A DNA stretch of 60,000 bases from Owenia fusiformis. Taxonomy: Eukaryota > Annelida > Polychaeta > Sabellida > Oweniidae. The stretch is taken from the NCBI GenBank assembly GCA_903813345.2, contig CAIIXF020000012.1, positions 28,410,684 to 28,470,683 of the forward strand, written 5' to 3'. Below the pieces are notes generated by a model that saw only the letters and a list, made by a program, of their open reading frames with translations, was not told the DNA's origin and did not search any database. The number at the start of each line of letters is the position of its first letter. The first letter of the stretch is position 1. This document shows positions 22,529 through 34,947 of the stretch, one piece after another. The position numbers and the translations under genes are program-made.

Positions 22529-25241
22529 TATATCAAAAGGTTTTATTTTTATTTACTTTAGGAATTATGTAACAAACAAGTCGGTAAGAGTAAATTGTAT
22601 TTAAAGTTTTAATCTTTGAGAAAAAAATTATTTATTTTAAAATAACATGTGATTCTATGTAAAATTTTGATTGTGTACAAGTAGAAACAAATGGCATCTA
22701 TAATAAGAAGCAAAATAAACCATGAAAATATGTCAATGTTGCAACTTCTGGCTCAAATACACTTATTTCCAACTCGCGACATTGCATTTTCGCTAGCCGA
22801 TATGCACTAAAAACAAATTTTCTCAGCTAAAACCAATGTGCAATTTTTTACACAATATTATAGTCAGGGGTATGTCCTATGAGATTATTCAAAAAAATCT
22901 ATTCAGTGTGCGAAAAAGCTAGATATGTAGTACTAGTACTATACACATTTTCTGGGGAATTTAGTGACTTGACCCTTAACAAATATTTCAAAGGGGGACG
23001 TGTTTCTACCTGTAGCAAAACCTTTTGTGTTTTTCAGGTCATATTTTGAGAGGGACCCGGAATACCTATTTCAGCAAGTAAGTTTAATTGTTATAAAAAT
23101 TTGCATTTTTTGCTTTACTCAACTAATTTAAATTGTACAATTTTATATTTTTCAACACTTGATAATTTGACTGATAAACCCTTCTATAGGTATCTACATT
23201 GCGAGCCTTGTAAATGAAATGCTAGATAATTTAATTGTAAATAGACAGAAAAATAAAAATTCTGTGATGAATATTTAACAGACTAAATACGTAGTACATG
23301 GATATATACCTTTGTCCTAACACTGTTTCTATTTCGCCTTGCAAATTCTGTTGCACTTTCGGATAATCTACTATTAATGCAATCATCGATTTTATTTGTG
23401 TTGATGTTGTCACTGTTCCTCCGATAGTCAGATCGTTGCTCATGCCTTTAATAAAGGATTTGTCCAAATGTTCGCTGTTGGAATTAATGGCATCAAATAA
23501 ACCAGTAACATTTGACTTCTCCACATTCGACTACAATAAAACCTTTTTTATAAGTGGATAATCGTCAAATATATTTTAGGAAACTAAAGAGCTTTTAGGT
23601 AAGAGCTTTTCACTCCAGAGCTTTTAAATCAGAGGATAGCTGTTTATCTTGTCAAAGGGAACTGTAAACAATGAGCTGTAACAAGATATTATTGAATCAT
23701 ATACGGCTAATATTATCAGGCAACTATGGGATTACATTCCATTTTAGAGTGTAGATACACATTTATTGTATTAAGACCTAAATGCAGGTTTTGCTGTACA
23801 TTGGGGTGTTTGCTGTTTGACACACTGTATATATTTGGAAATGTTGTGTTAAAGACTGAATAGAACATCTTATTTTTTTGGACTTAATACATACCATGGA
23901 TCTCTGGAAAATTTCCGATTCCATTTGTCGCAATGCGTCGATTGCATCATTGAAACCTCGAGTGGCCTTGTTGGGGAGGTTTCTTAACCAAGGAAGTACG
24001 TCGAGATATGACGTATCAACTCCGAACGCAAGGGGGAACCGTTTTTCGGCCAGTTTAATCTTCTGGTGTAACGGATCATTGGCGCTCAGTTTCACACCCA
24101 TTGACTGAAATTTTAAAAATACGTTTAATAGACGTAGTACATAGCAGTGGCAAAGGAATAATTTACGCCAATTATAAAAAAAATATTTTTTTCTGCGTTC
24201 TTTAATCATATTTTCTCATTGTGCATGAATTTCGAGCACACTAGCATAAAGAAATTTTTTTGGACATCATATGATAAACTCGATTTTTCCAATAGTACTC
24301 TTTTGCAAGGTTTTTCTACATCTGTTATTTATCTAACCCTGGCTTCAAATAAACGACACTCTTAAAAAATCAAATTCATAAAATATCGAAAGTTACCTTG
24401 TTTCTAATAAAAATGCAACTCATTATTGTTCCATTCGGTAAATAATCATTTAAAAGAATGAATTTCTGAAAGTATAGAGCCAAAATCAGGGTTGTCTCAT
24501 CTTTTAAAACACATTGACATTTATTTATTTATTCATTTAATGGACACCTCTACTCACAACTATTATGATAATTCCAATAACCATGTCGTTGATTGCGTCA
24601 TACGGATCGAATGCTTCTGTTCTATCGAATTTATCAAGGCATTCGCAAATCTCTTCCATACTGATACGCTCAATGTTTGTCACTCCTTCTCCGTACTGCT
24701 TCAAACCCTTTTGTGCAATCTTCCGCATTGTCTTCCATTCTTCATCAGGGTTCCTTGCATAATAAAGTAATAGTAGCAATAAAAGGACAATAATTTCATT
24801 TCAAAAGGAAATATTTAGTGGAATATTGGGCCGAAGGTCCAACTTTTCCCTATTTTACCCGCAGAAATGACGTTATTAGTATTATTACCACCGTTTATGC
24901 CCTTGGCTGCGATAGCAGAAACTGGTCAGGACAATATAGTAAAATACCTTCTAAACTAGTACAATATCTCAGGCCAGATGTGAAAGAAATGATGGTCCCC
25001 GAGGAATTATGGTCCCCCTTCTTATCGCCCCTTACCACTTACTGGCCCTTATTGTGTATTAGCGTAAGTAAGATAATAAGGGAAAGAGTTCACCATATAA
25101 ATCAATGGAGAGTAGGACTATAATTTTGATAGAACCTCCTACCCTTTTACACCGACAGGGTCGCAATAATCATTAATAGTGAACACACGTCTCCGGTTTC
25201 TTTCGCCTGAATCACCACGAGTCATTAAAGGAGAGTGTATA

Positions 25242-25961
25242 CACGTCGCACGAAACTGGGGACAATTAGCGTAACATTTTGGCGTCAAAATACCAAAAAA
25301 AAACAATGGGCGCAAATAGCAACGTCAAAAACGACAAGTGGTGTTACATTTTGCCAAGTTTAGTCAACCTAAAAATAGGTTGCTTTATTCTTATTCAATC
25401 CTGGTAAAATTCACAATGCAACAAGATCTCGAGGACAATATTTCTAAAATGTTTTTGATTTTTGTAAAAAAGGTTGGGAACTTAACTCGGGGCGTTTGTA
25501 AAAATTGATATGCATGGAATTTTTGGTAAAAAATCGATGCGTTACATTTTTTCAATCTTCTAAACTTTACGCAATTTTGAAAATTTTAAAAGCGTTCATA
25601 AAAGACGATTTTAACTGTAGCCGTTATGCAATTGTGACATGTGTCATAAATGCACATGTTCAATTGAATAAAATGTGAAATTTTAGTAAAATTCTGATCA
25701 GTATTTCAAAAGTTATCCCGATTTCAACGAACCGTGTAAGCGTGAAATGTTACGTCTTACCGCGTATATGACGTTGTCGGGGTACATTTAACTTTCAAAA
25801 TATGGTAGATCCCATCAAACTTTTCAAGGAAAAGTAAAGTAAAAATACTTCAAAATGATATCTAAAGCAAATAGTTAGCTATTTAGATAAGGTAGATATT
25901 TAACGCTTAAAGATGAGATTAGCCCGTATCTCCCAAATTGTCCCGAGGTCCATGCACGTCA
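25242..25961. mobile_element. MITE family member, copy 1, in P450 intron 1
   Basis: The left end ACGTCGCACGAAACTGGGGA is matched by TCCCGAGGTCCATGCACGT at the right. About 720 bp. The same family recurs in reverse orientation at 44.51-45.41 kb with strong similarity over the first 350 bases. No coding capacity. Confidence 0.8.
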
Positions 25962-26414
25962 TAATAACATTTTTCAGGAGTAAGTGTTTGGTCATCCTGG
26001 GTCCAGAAGAAGTGAGTACTCCTTCAATTCTTTTATATTCTATCGTATTCGGGGATTCCCAATTATCCTGCAATCTCCTGCATCACCTCAAATTAAATTG
26101 CAGGATGTGATCACGTGAACAATCATGAGCCCGTGCTTTTTAAATTTGAAATCGAGGGAATGGCTAGAACATCATCATTTTAAACCTGCGGTAATACTAT
26201 TGAAGTTACTCGATCAATACTTGGAGAGAATATTCATAAAACTACAGAGAAAACATTTGAAGATCTATTTCAATGGCAAATGAGGCCTGGTAATAAAATT
26301 CATTTCGAACGTGCCAATACTGTGCTGGGTCTTAAGAGAAAATAATGACCCCAGGCCTGTCGGTCCTTGGCCTTTCACCTATGACAAGGAAGAACGATTT
26401 ATCCATAATGCCTG

Positions 26415-26635
26415 GGTCTCATTTGCGCCGATCCATCGGCGCCTGGCCGATTGAGTGTTTTGCTCAATATTGTATTCAATTTTGAACAAATTACACAATC
26501 GGCCGGGCGCCGTGGTGAAAATCAGAGCTAATGTGACCAAGGCATCATATTTGCTCAAATCCATCGGCCGGCGCCTGGCCGATGCATTTTTGAACAAAAT
26601 ACTCGATCGGATCATAAGCGCCGGGCGTTGACTCG
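26415..26635. repeat. GC-rich palindromic repeat block (CGGCGCCTGGCCGAT)
   Basis: CCATCGGCGCCTGGCCGAT and CCATCGGCCGGCGCCTGGCC occur about 120 bases apart. Two inverted relatives (CGGCCGGGCGCC, AGCGCCGGGCG) lie between and after them. The block stands out as GC-rich in an AT-rich intron and may be a small MITE or SINE. Confidence 0.55.
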
Positions 26636-26958
26636 GGGAAATGTAACTCATGCACAGAATAGAGTAGTGTAGTGTAGTCCTTACCTAAAGCCAATATTTT
26701 TAAAGCCGTCGGTGTACATATTACTTCGCGCTGACTGGACTCGCCCACCATAATCACCCCCGCTCGTAACCAAGACATCATAAATGGCATCTCCATTCAC
26801 CACAACAACTTCTTCAGTAAACAGATTCAATTTGTAGACATCTCCGAACTCCTTTTGCCAATCACACAGTTTTAGGAACATCTTTTTGTCAAACACTTGG
26901 ATGAGGTTTCCAAAAACTGGCAGCCCGCGAGGTGGTCCAGGGGCTGTACATTTCTTAA

Positions 26959-27600
26959 CCCTAGAAGCCCTAAGGGGGGGTCAAAATGACCCCCCCTGTT
27001 AAGTTTTTTCCCCATAACTTTTTATTGGCATCTGGTAGGGTCTTCAAATTTTCAGTAGCTGAAGCTACAGATATAAGACATGTTTTCTGAAAAAATCAGC
27101 AGAATTGTACATAGGGTTACTGATTTATTATGATGTAATCATCAGCTGCAATAGACACAATCGGAAAAAGCTAGCACTATTTCTACCATACATGTTATCT
27201 TTTGAATAAGATTACACAATCTTCCATCATCATAGTTGTTAAAGTTATTACACCAAGTTGTAGATAATTGAATGAAGTATATTTTGGTAAAAGTTTGAAC
27301 ATCCTAGCTTTACTAATTTGTTATTAATCTATTATGATGTAATCATCAGCTCTTATAGACAAAATCAGAAAAAAGCTAGCACTAATTCTACCCTACGTGT
27401 TGTCTTAAGAATAAAATTACGCAATCTCACATCATCGTAGTTGTTAAAACTTTTATACCAAGTTGTAGATAATTGAATGAAGTATATGTGGAAAAAGTTT
27501 GAACATCTTAGCTCTACTAATAAAAATTTTACAAGGGGGGTGCCCTTTTGACCCCCCCTTAGGTGTTCGTGTGACTATTTTTACCTTAGGGCTTCTAGGG
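26959..27600. mobile_element. 642-bp piggyBac-like MITE inside P450 exon 1, TTAA duplication
   Basis: The ends are CCCTAGAAGCCCTAAGG and its inverse, flanked by TTAA at 26955-26958 and 27601-27604. CCCTAGA-type ends and TTAA duplication are hallmarks of piggyBac. The interior carries subterminal GACCCCCC blocks and a direct repeat (about 27120-27300 and 27330-27500). Removing element plus one TTAA joins the anchor-helix codons in frame to the proline-rich hinge. A related fragment lies at about 57.41-57.56 kb. Confidence 0.93.
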
Positions 27601-27785
27601 TTAAGACTGTACCTGGTCAAGGCGTATATAAAGAGTAAAACAGAAACAAATAATGCAAAAATTTCGGATTGCATAATGGCTAAATCCATCCTAACTGTTG
27701 ATTACTGCGTGATTTGTCTGCAAAAGCCTAATTAGTTATCAAGTAGGCCTACGTCACAGGGAACTTTAGTCAATTTGCACTAAGT

Positions 27786-30716
27786 CACGCCCGGTGATCG
27801 TACAAAATGGATGGAGGGGGGAGTAGGCGATGTCTACAAGAAAATTTAACAAATCTGGAAGATTTATTTTTTCAAGGCGCACTGCATGGCAAAATATTTC
27901 GATTATTTTTTTTATGACGCATGGAAACTAACTTTAAAAAGTGAGTTACGTCATTAGTGTTGTGATAATAACGTCCGTTATACCTATTTATTACCAATTA
28001 CAGGTCGTGTAGACCTTTGTTGCCTGATTTATAGCAAACAAATTGACCTTCGCACGTTAGTGATGATGCGCCTTTTTAATAGATGTCATATCTTAGAAGT
28101 GTATCAGTTCAAAAAATACTAGGAGACTTAACATATTTTGGCATGTTCTAAAAGGTGTACTGGCGTCAGATTAGTGGACTTTGTGGATCCAGCCATCATT
28201 TAGTCATAATGTGATTAAAATGACTAAAAGGTGGCCCCATATAAAGGCCACTGTTTAGATATTTTGGCAGATGAATGACGAAAAAGTGGCCCCAAACTGG
28301 AGTATAAAGGGTTAAATAAAAGGATGGTACTAAGTGATCAAACCCACCCGATGTGCATGCTCAACTTAGTCCTATTTCCATGTCAATGGGGACAATCTAG
28401 CTGACAATCTATACCTAACACTCATCTGCATTCCTCCTAAATATCTTGTATATGTTGACTGTATATGTTGAAAAGTGAAGCTCCTCATGTTATAATGTTG
28501 AACCCCTGGACTTGAAAACCAACCTCAACTCAATTTAATTTCGAGAGGGGGAGGGGTAAGCACTGGTAAATCAATTGATTAAATTAACTCACTTATCCCA
28601 ACAACTATCAATTTGTAAGGACAGATGTGAATTCCAATTGATATAAAATTTTCCCTTACTGAAAATTTCATTGAAGTTTGCAGTCAGTAGTTTTAATCCT
28701 TCGGCATATATTTCATAAAAATGAAAAAGTGTATAGTTGTATTATATTTTTGTAAAAATGACCAAGATAACCAATTCATTTTTTGTAAGTATATCAGAAT
28801 TATTTTTCATTCCATTAAAAGGGTCGACTCTTAATGGCATGGTAAATATGGAGGTAGGTGCGGAAAGTAACTTTTATGTGCTACTTTTCCCAGCCCCATG
28901 TAATTTGAATGGTAGCTTTTATCAAATTGCTACAAGTTTCGCTTATTCTTATAAAGACTAAATCTGAAAAATCTGTTTTCTCTGAAGCCCATGTGATTTG
29001 AGTTTTATTGTTAATAGCAATTATTACTCCATCATTTTATTTTTATTTTCACTTAATCAAAAATTTAGGGCAAATGTTCATCTGATAATATTGATAATTA
29101 TCAAAACTATGGCTAATAGTTCTGATTATAGTAACATCAAAACTATAACTTTTATAAGTTACAATTATTTGTCTTGAGCAAATATTTCATAGAAAAGGGC
29201 CTGTGTGAGATTAGCATTATCTGATAATTTATAAAAACAATTGATAATTATCAAATTTATCACTTATTTTGGTAATTTAACTTTTATCAAAAATATCACT
29301 TTTATCTATTATATATTTTTGAGCTGGCTGGTAACAATAACATTTTATAGTATCACATATTGATAAAGGTCAGTTTCTGTACATAAATGAAAATCCATAA
29401 GGGTCGAATTGCATGTGGTGATAATACCTCTACATATTTTATCTCTAAAATCTCAAATTTACACGCTTTTTAATTTTTATGGAAATGGCCACACTTGATA
29501 TCAAATTCACACAATGGGTACTTATGAACACGGTGAATATAGTTCAGTAGTTAGCATGTAGAAAAGCAGTTTTTCCTGCTGCTGGATTTCATGAAGTTTT
29601 TGTGATATAGCGATGCTCAATTGGATTATCTGGCATTCATGGTTACTGAGTTATACATGAACATACAGGGATCATAGACATTCACTTGTTTGCTTCATAA
29701 CTCGACTAGTGATCCAAATTTATCACACTGAAACTTGGAGACATGCTGAACTTTCACTCAATATCAATTTGCCATGTCAACTTTAACATTTTCAGGGATG
29801 ATTTTAAGCATTCAGGGCAAATGATAAGGTGATCATTTGGATCTTCCATCCTAAATCGTGTGTGCAAAGACTTATCTACATCACAGGTGAAACATTTGAA
29901 AGATCGAATTCAACTTTCCAGAGGTGATTCTTTGTATGAAAATCTGATTAGTTTTTGGGCATTCTGGCTAATGTTGCCATTTTGATTTTTACATCAAATC
30001 TTATCTTTTCAACTGATTAAAGAATTGGGCATTGGGGATAAAAACTGTACGACCACCCATTGGTACTTGACATATTGTACACGTTCGTGTTCTTGTTAAA
30101 AAGTTAAAATGGAAGAAACAACTGGATTAATTTAAATACCTGCCATCTTGTGATCAGTAGCATATTAATGAGAGAACAAATATATTATATGAAACCAGTC
30201 CATTCCGTGTGAGTGAATTATCGTACGAGTACCACAAGAGGGGGTGTGATGGGTCACATCCCCTCCATTACCAATAAAAATAGAACCCTTGGTGGTCAAA
30301 CCTTCTAAATTCCATATTCTTAATTTGAAAGGAAGATATTTTAAAAATCCACATATTTTATTATGCTTGGGAAAAGGACTTGACAAACGAAGGGCTTCGT
30401 GATATCCCTATTGAACTTCATTTGTTGGGATAATGATGGGTTAAATTCAATTTTAGATATGTATTGCTTGAGGCCATCTTTCAGTCAAAAATACTTACAG
30501 AAAACCTAAAGTGTGACCCGTAATGGAGTATTGAGGGTTTAATCAACTTTTTAGTAATTTTGTGAAGTAATGTCTAAAACATGGCCCAGAGTCCAGTCCA
30601 CATTTCCCTGGGGCCAGTCCACTGTTTAGAACATGCCACATATTTTTCCATGCACTGCACCTATTCATTTGGCAATTCAGTCGTAAATTTTCTCTTTTGT
30701 ACGATCACCGGGCGTG
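27786..30716. mobile_element. 2.9-kb non-autonomous DNA transposon with about 110-bp TIRs
   Basis: CACGCCCGGTGATCGTACAAAA at the left is matched by its inverse at 30695-30716. Further inward the arms share GAAAATTTA and GCACTGCATGG blocks. TAAG flanks both sides, with one extra T at the left. No transposase-like frame is visible; the longest frames are short and unsupported. It starts only about 95 bp beyond the P450 start codon, so it occupies the presumed P450 promoter. Confidence 0.8.
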
Positions 30717-31149
30717 TAAGACGCAACATAAAATCTGTCTGTTTTAAAACCTGAAATAAGGAAAGTTTACCTTAAAGCCAATATGATTATACACAGCTGT
30801 ATAAGTTTTCTCTTCTGAATGAATTCCGCAATGTAGGACAGCGGAATAGCAGCTGCTTACATTTACATGTTGTAAAGTTTTTTGTTTATTTGGTTGCGTC
30901 GTATATATCGGTGACGTCTTTTTTAATAATTAATACTCTTTATTTCTTAAAAATCATAAATAAATTTACATATCAATCACGGCGTAATCGCCCAGAAAGG
31001 GCATTTTTACTTCCAATTTAAATTACAATATAGATTGAAATATAGATTTAATTACAATCTGTTTTTCTACCTGTCTGCATGTACCCCTGTTGGTGCCCTG
31101 AATTTGAATTACTGTTATCGCATGTTTAATTTGAATTTAAAATGAAATT
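30717..31149. other. Spacer, nothing recognised
   Basis: AT-rich sequence between the 2.9-kb TIR element and a LINE relic. Confidence 0.35.
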
Positions 31150-31431
31150 TAAAACTACCTTAAAAATTTGGGAATCGTTTTCATCTGTAAGATACTTCTC
31201 GCCAAAAAGTAGGAAATTTGTCTGTTTTTAAATGTTTTGTATTTAGTTACATCTAAGTTTAGTTCACGTTTAACCACCACTAGCGCATTTGCTTCTCTCA
31301 GAGGGCAGGACAAGATTTTATGTTGTGCTGTCTCTCGAACTCCACAGTCACAATATGGATCTTTAATGAAAGAAAAATTATGGTAAAAAAGATCGGATCT
31401 AAAATATCGATTTACTCTTATCTCATTAATA
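31150..31431 (-). pseudogene. LINE 3' part (C-terminal finger), continuation of the relic at 36.8 kb
   Basis: Minus-strand translation includes DPYCDCGVRETAQHKILSC, the CxC...H...C finger of LINE ORF2 C-termini, preceded by VNRYFRSDLFYHNFSF. It ends abruptly at the TA flanking the 5.4-kb element, and its upstream half is found on the other side of that element. Confidence 0.75.
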
Positions 31432-33291
31432 GGTCAGCAGCTGAGCAAATTTTAAAAAATAAGTTTGTCCCCTAAGTTTCTCACTGGATATATGTAGAGC
31501 AAGGTCTTGGGCTTATTTTGAGCTTGGGTTCTCTGTCCTAGCCCCGGCAACGAATGTGAAAAATGGTCCTTTAGGTGGCGCCCCCTACAATTTACCCCCA
31601 AACTTAAAACTAATTATTATTTTCATAACTGAAACATAAAGACATCTCAAATAGCTTAAATTGATCAATGGTACATTAAATTATCCATTAAATTTTTTTT
31701 CAATGTGTGAAAATCATAATTTATGGAGAAATAGTTGATTAACCCCTTAAAACGCCCCCTATTTTAAAGGGGATACTTAAGTTAACTTCCGTAACTTTTG
31801 TGTTGTTCAGGATTTGGGCTTAAAAATATTCCTGAATATGTACAATTATGGTGTTGAGAGACTGCAGTAACCCTATGTTCATAGCTTTATAACTTTTTGA
31901 GAGAAAAATAAAACGTATTTCCATATAATTTGGATTTGTATTATTTTCAGATAAACCATCATCTATACTTTTTAATTTACTTTCCACACCTTATACCCAT
32001 GCATAGTATTGATAGTTTTCTTTCATTTTAGACCAATATAGATGACTGTAGTTCACTTAAAATAAATAAAAATAAAAAATTTAAGCAGAAATTATTGATT
32101 TACCTCTTAAAACACCCCTTATATAGGGATACATACACCATAGCTTCTATAACTCACTGTAACGTATGTTTGTTCAAGATTTAGGCTTGAAAATATCCTT
32201 GAATTTGAAGACTTGCCTTTGCTCCTAAATAAATAAATAATTTACCATATGCTGTTGTCTTTAATGTAAATTATCTCAAATTCAGATTCTGTTGTCAGTG
32301 ACGATATCGAAGACGCTATATTGTGGCGATTCACGACCCCATTTGATAGAAATTTGGATTTCATATAATACATCATCACATGAGCTTAATACATGCACAG
32401 AATTAGTGATGATAAAATCCCATGAGAAATGAGGACCAAGTGATTAAAGAGTTGAAGCGACAGTTATGTCCGGCATTTGTGACGACGGTATCTGACTTTA
32501 TCAAATACTCACCTTGACCCATTGGAATATGACTTCGTTCTTGAAAATGATCTTGATACAAAGGATATTCTGTATATCACCCGATGATCTGATTTTACAA
32601 TGTAATAAACCAGATGCGAATAGGCAGTTACCAGTTTCACCGCTGGGAGGCTAATTCGGGGCTGAACATGGCAGGGTATTAGAAAGTTCCCCTAAACTTG
32701 AATATTCATCAGCTTTAGTGTTTCAATTTTCATATCACCTTATGTATCTGATAGTTATATACCGTACAAATTAAAAAATATGCCCAGTAAAAGAAAATAT
32801 TATCTGTCCAATACAAGCAAAGATTCACTTCTTGTGATTTTATTAACATGGGGTCTATGGAGAATCTCTCGACCTAGAAATTGCATTTTCAAAGAAAATT
32901 AAATTTTCAAAGTTGCAAAAACACATTCCTAGATGTAATTTTACATGTAGATTTCAAATATGATATCACTTTGACTGGATTTTTAATGGCGCAAATAAAG
33001 ATTATTTCTACTTCCATCTAATTTATTATAGTAAGTGTGGTAAAAAACAGATTATGTGAACTGAACAAAATTAATTGTTGCATGTTTTGTAAGTGCAAGG
33101 GAAGTGGTAACTGTAATTACCATCTAATCAAGCTTTTAGAAAGTGTTGTAAGTAATGCAAGAACTTATTAAGCTGATGTCACTGTGATACTGTATGTATG
33201 TTTTTTCGAAGAATCATCATAACACAACCAGCATAAAGTATTTTTCTTCGTATGTCGTATCTTTGTATCTATTGGTCAGGAAGATGAGAAA

Positions 33292-33425
33292 TAATATATA
33301 TATTTGTTAAAGTGTACACGCATTAATATTTCTCCATAAACAAAGAAAGGTATTTATTGGTTGTGTTGCAGGAATTGTGCCAGCACAACTCAGTCAATAA
33401 GGTCAGCACAATACAAAAATATTAC
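33292..33425. repeat. Inner inverted repeat, left arm
   Basis: ATTTGTTAAAGTGTACACG, AATATTTCTCCATA and GGTTGTGTTG...TCAGCACAATACAAAAAT match, inverted, the segment at 34815-34946. The right copy continues beyond the MITE at 34948-35569 (GATGAGAAGTAAT at about 35583, inverted), showing that the MITE landed in an existing inverted repeat. Confidence 0.75.
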
Positions 33426-34814
33426 ACATACCATCTCCCTAGTTGGTTTTTCAATTGTCTTAACTGAACCCCTAGTAAGCTAAAGACTGAAAGAGGTGCT
33501 GTAATATACTTTTTTGGTTCTTTGGTTATTTTATAGCCTTAGTGCTATCATAATATGCACTGGTTGTGCCATAATACCCCATTATTTGTTTCATTATATC
33601 CCTTATCAATTCCTTAGTATACCCAGAGAGCTTTAATTAGTTTCTAAATACCCATTAGTGCTTCCTAATATGCCTTGTAGTGCTCTTTAGGGGCTAACAG
33701 AACACCATGATGACCTACTTGGAACCATCATGAGCTTTCAAGAGAAAGCCCATCGAACCAATCAGGGTATCTAGGAAACCATGAAGGAATACTGCAGCAC
33801 CACAAGGCATACTAGGGGTCTCCAAGAGCTATGAATTTAAACACTTCCTAGGTATACTAGGGAATCGCTAGAGGCTACATGGAACCAATGTGGGTGACAA
33901 AAGCACAACAAGGGCATCTTTGGGAATCACTAATAGATATTAAAGTACCAATTGTGGCTATCAAAGCACCAGCAAGGCATATTAGAGAGTACTAGGGCAG
34001 ATTTAGAAACCAATAGGGATTATTAAAGCATCACTAAGCAAACTGAGGAATCACTTAGTGTTATTAAGGAACCAATTGTGGGTATCAAGTTCAATCAGAG
34101 CCAATCAGGGCATACTAGGTTATCACTTAAAAAGGAACCAATTTGGGATATTAAACCACAACCAGCCATACTCGGTTATTGCTAAGGTTATTTCATGAAC
34201 CTGATAGGAGTTAAGCACAACCAAGCATCACAAAGGTCTTTTAGGAAACGTATGTTAAAAGCACAACCAGACTACCAAGGAACCAATTTGGTGTATTAAA
34301 CCACAACCAGAGCATACTACATGTTGGTAATTGCTAAGGCTATTTAATGAACCAATGGGGGAAATTAAAGCACAACCAAGCATACAGAGGAATCACAAAG
34401 GTCTATTAGGAACCATATGTTTAAAGCACAACCAGGATATACTAGGTTATTGCCTAGACTATTGATGAACCAATAAGGGTTATTAAAGCACAACCAGGGC
34501 ATGCGATCTTATCACTAAGGCCATTACTAAAGCTATTAAAGAACCAAACAGGATTACTAAAACAACACCAAGCATTCTAAGTAGTCCCCAAGGGCTACTA
34601 AGGAATAAATAGGGGTTATTAAAGCACAACCAGACACCAAGCATTCTAAGCAGTCCCCAAGGGCTACTAAGGAATCAATAGGAGTTATTAAAGCACAACC
34701 AGGGCATACTGGTTATCAGTAAAGCTATTAAGGAATAAAAGGGGGCTATTAAAGCACCTCCATGGCATTCTAGGGAATCACCAAAGGCTATAGAAGAGCT
34801 AATTGGAGCTATCT
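33426..34814. repeat. Degenerate tandem array, unit roughly 80 bp (GCACAACCAGGGCATACTAG)
   Basis: Phrases TTAAAGCACAACCAG, GGCATACTAG, ATCACTAAGG and AGGAACCAATxGGG repeat in that order more than a dozen times, with much variation. The array is enclosed by the inner inverted repeats. No coding potential. Confidence 0.8.
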
Positions 34815-34946
34815 ATTTATCATTTTTGTATTGTGCTGACACAATTTACTGGGTTTTGTTGGCACAATCACTACAACACAACCAGTAAATATCTATTTTT
34901 GTATGGAGAAATATTTATATCTGTACATTTTAACTAATATATGCAT
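34815..34946. repeat. Inner inverted repeat, right arm
   Basis: Reverse complement of the left arm at 33292-33425 over about 110-130 bases, with substitutions. A further related block (TGTGTCAGCACAATTCAGTC) occurs at 35653-35695. Confidence 0.75.
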
Positions 34947-34947
34947 A

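Larger units (their letters stand above)
18519..27689 (-). pseudogene. Cytochrome P450, CYP2 clan, seven exons, disrupted by two transposons and a lost acceptor
   Basis: P450s of this clan are ER-anchored heme monooxygenases. Exons on the minus strand: 27689-26685 (split), 24753-24558, 24104-23895, 23530-23310, 20967-20814, 20472-20351, and 19054-18519 (split). Phases agree at every junction, and without the insertions the coding length is a multiple of three, giving 489 residues, normal for the family. Features in order: N-terminal anchor helix, TAPGPPRGLPVFG hinge, C-helix region NPDEEWK, I-helix GGTVTTS (the usual acid before the threonine is V), K-helix ESLR, KPERF, and heme loop FGAGKRVCIG with the cysteine ligand. 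Breaks: 646 extra bases in exon 1, 328 extra bases in exon 7 (both shift the frame), and AA instead of AG before exon 6. Four of the six introns are small; introns 1, 4 and 6 carry further MITEs. No other stop is seen, which points to recent loss or a segregating null allele. Confidence 0.93.

Noticed and set aside
24360-24375. CACTCTTAAAAAATC as a second end of the exon-7 MITE family
   Set aside because: Only the first dozen bases match and no partner end is present.
24818-25123. 101-codon open frame on the plus strand in P450 intron 1
   Set aside because: No motif, no splice context and antisense to the gene; its composition is like the surrounding intron and it looks incidental.
33426-34814. 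CRISPR-like appearance of a repeat array
   Set aside because: The units are degenerate and contiguous, without constant repeats and unique spacers, and the DNA is animal.
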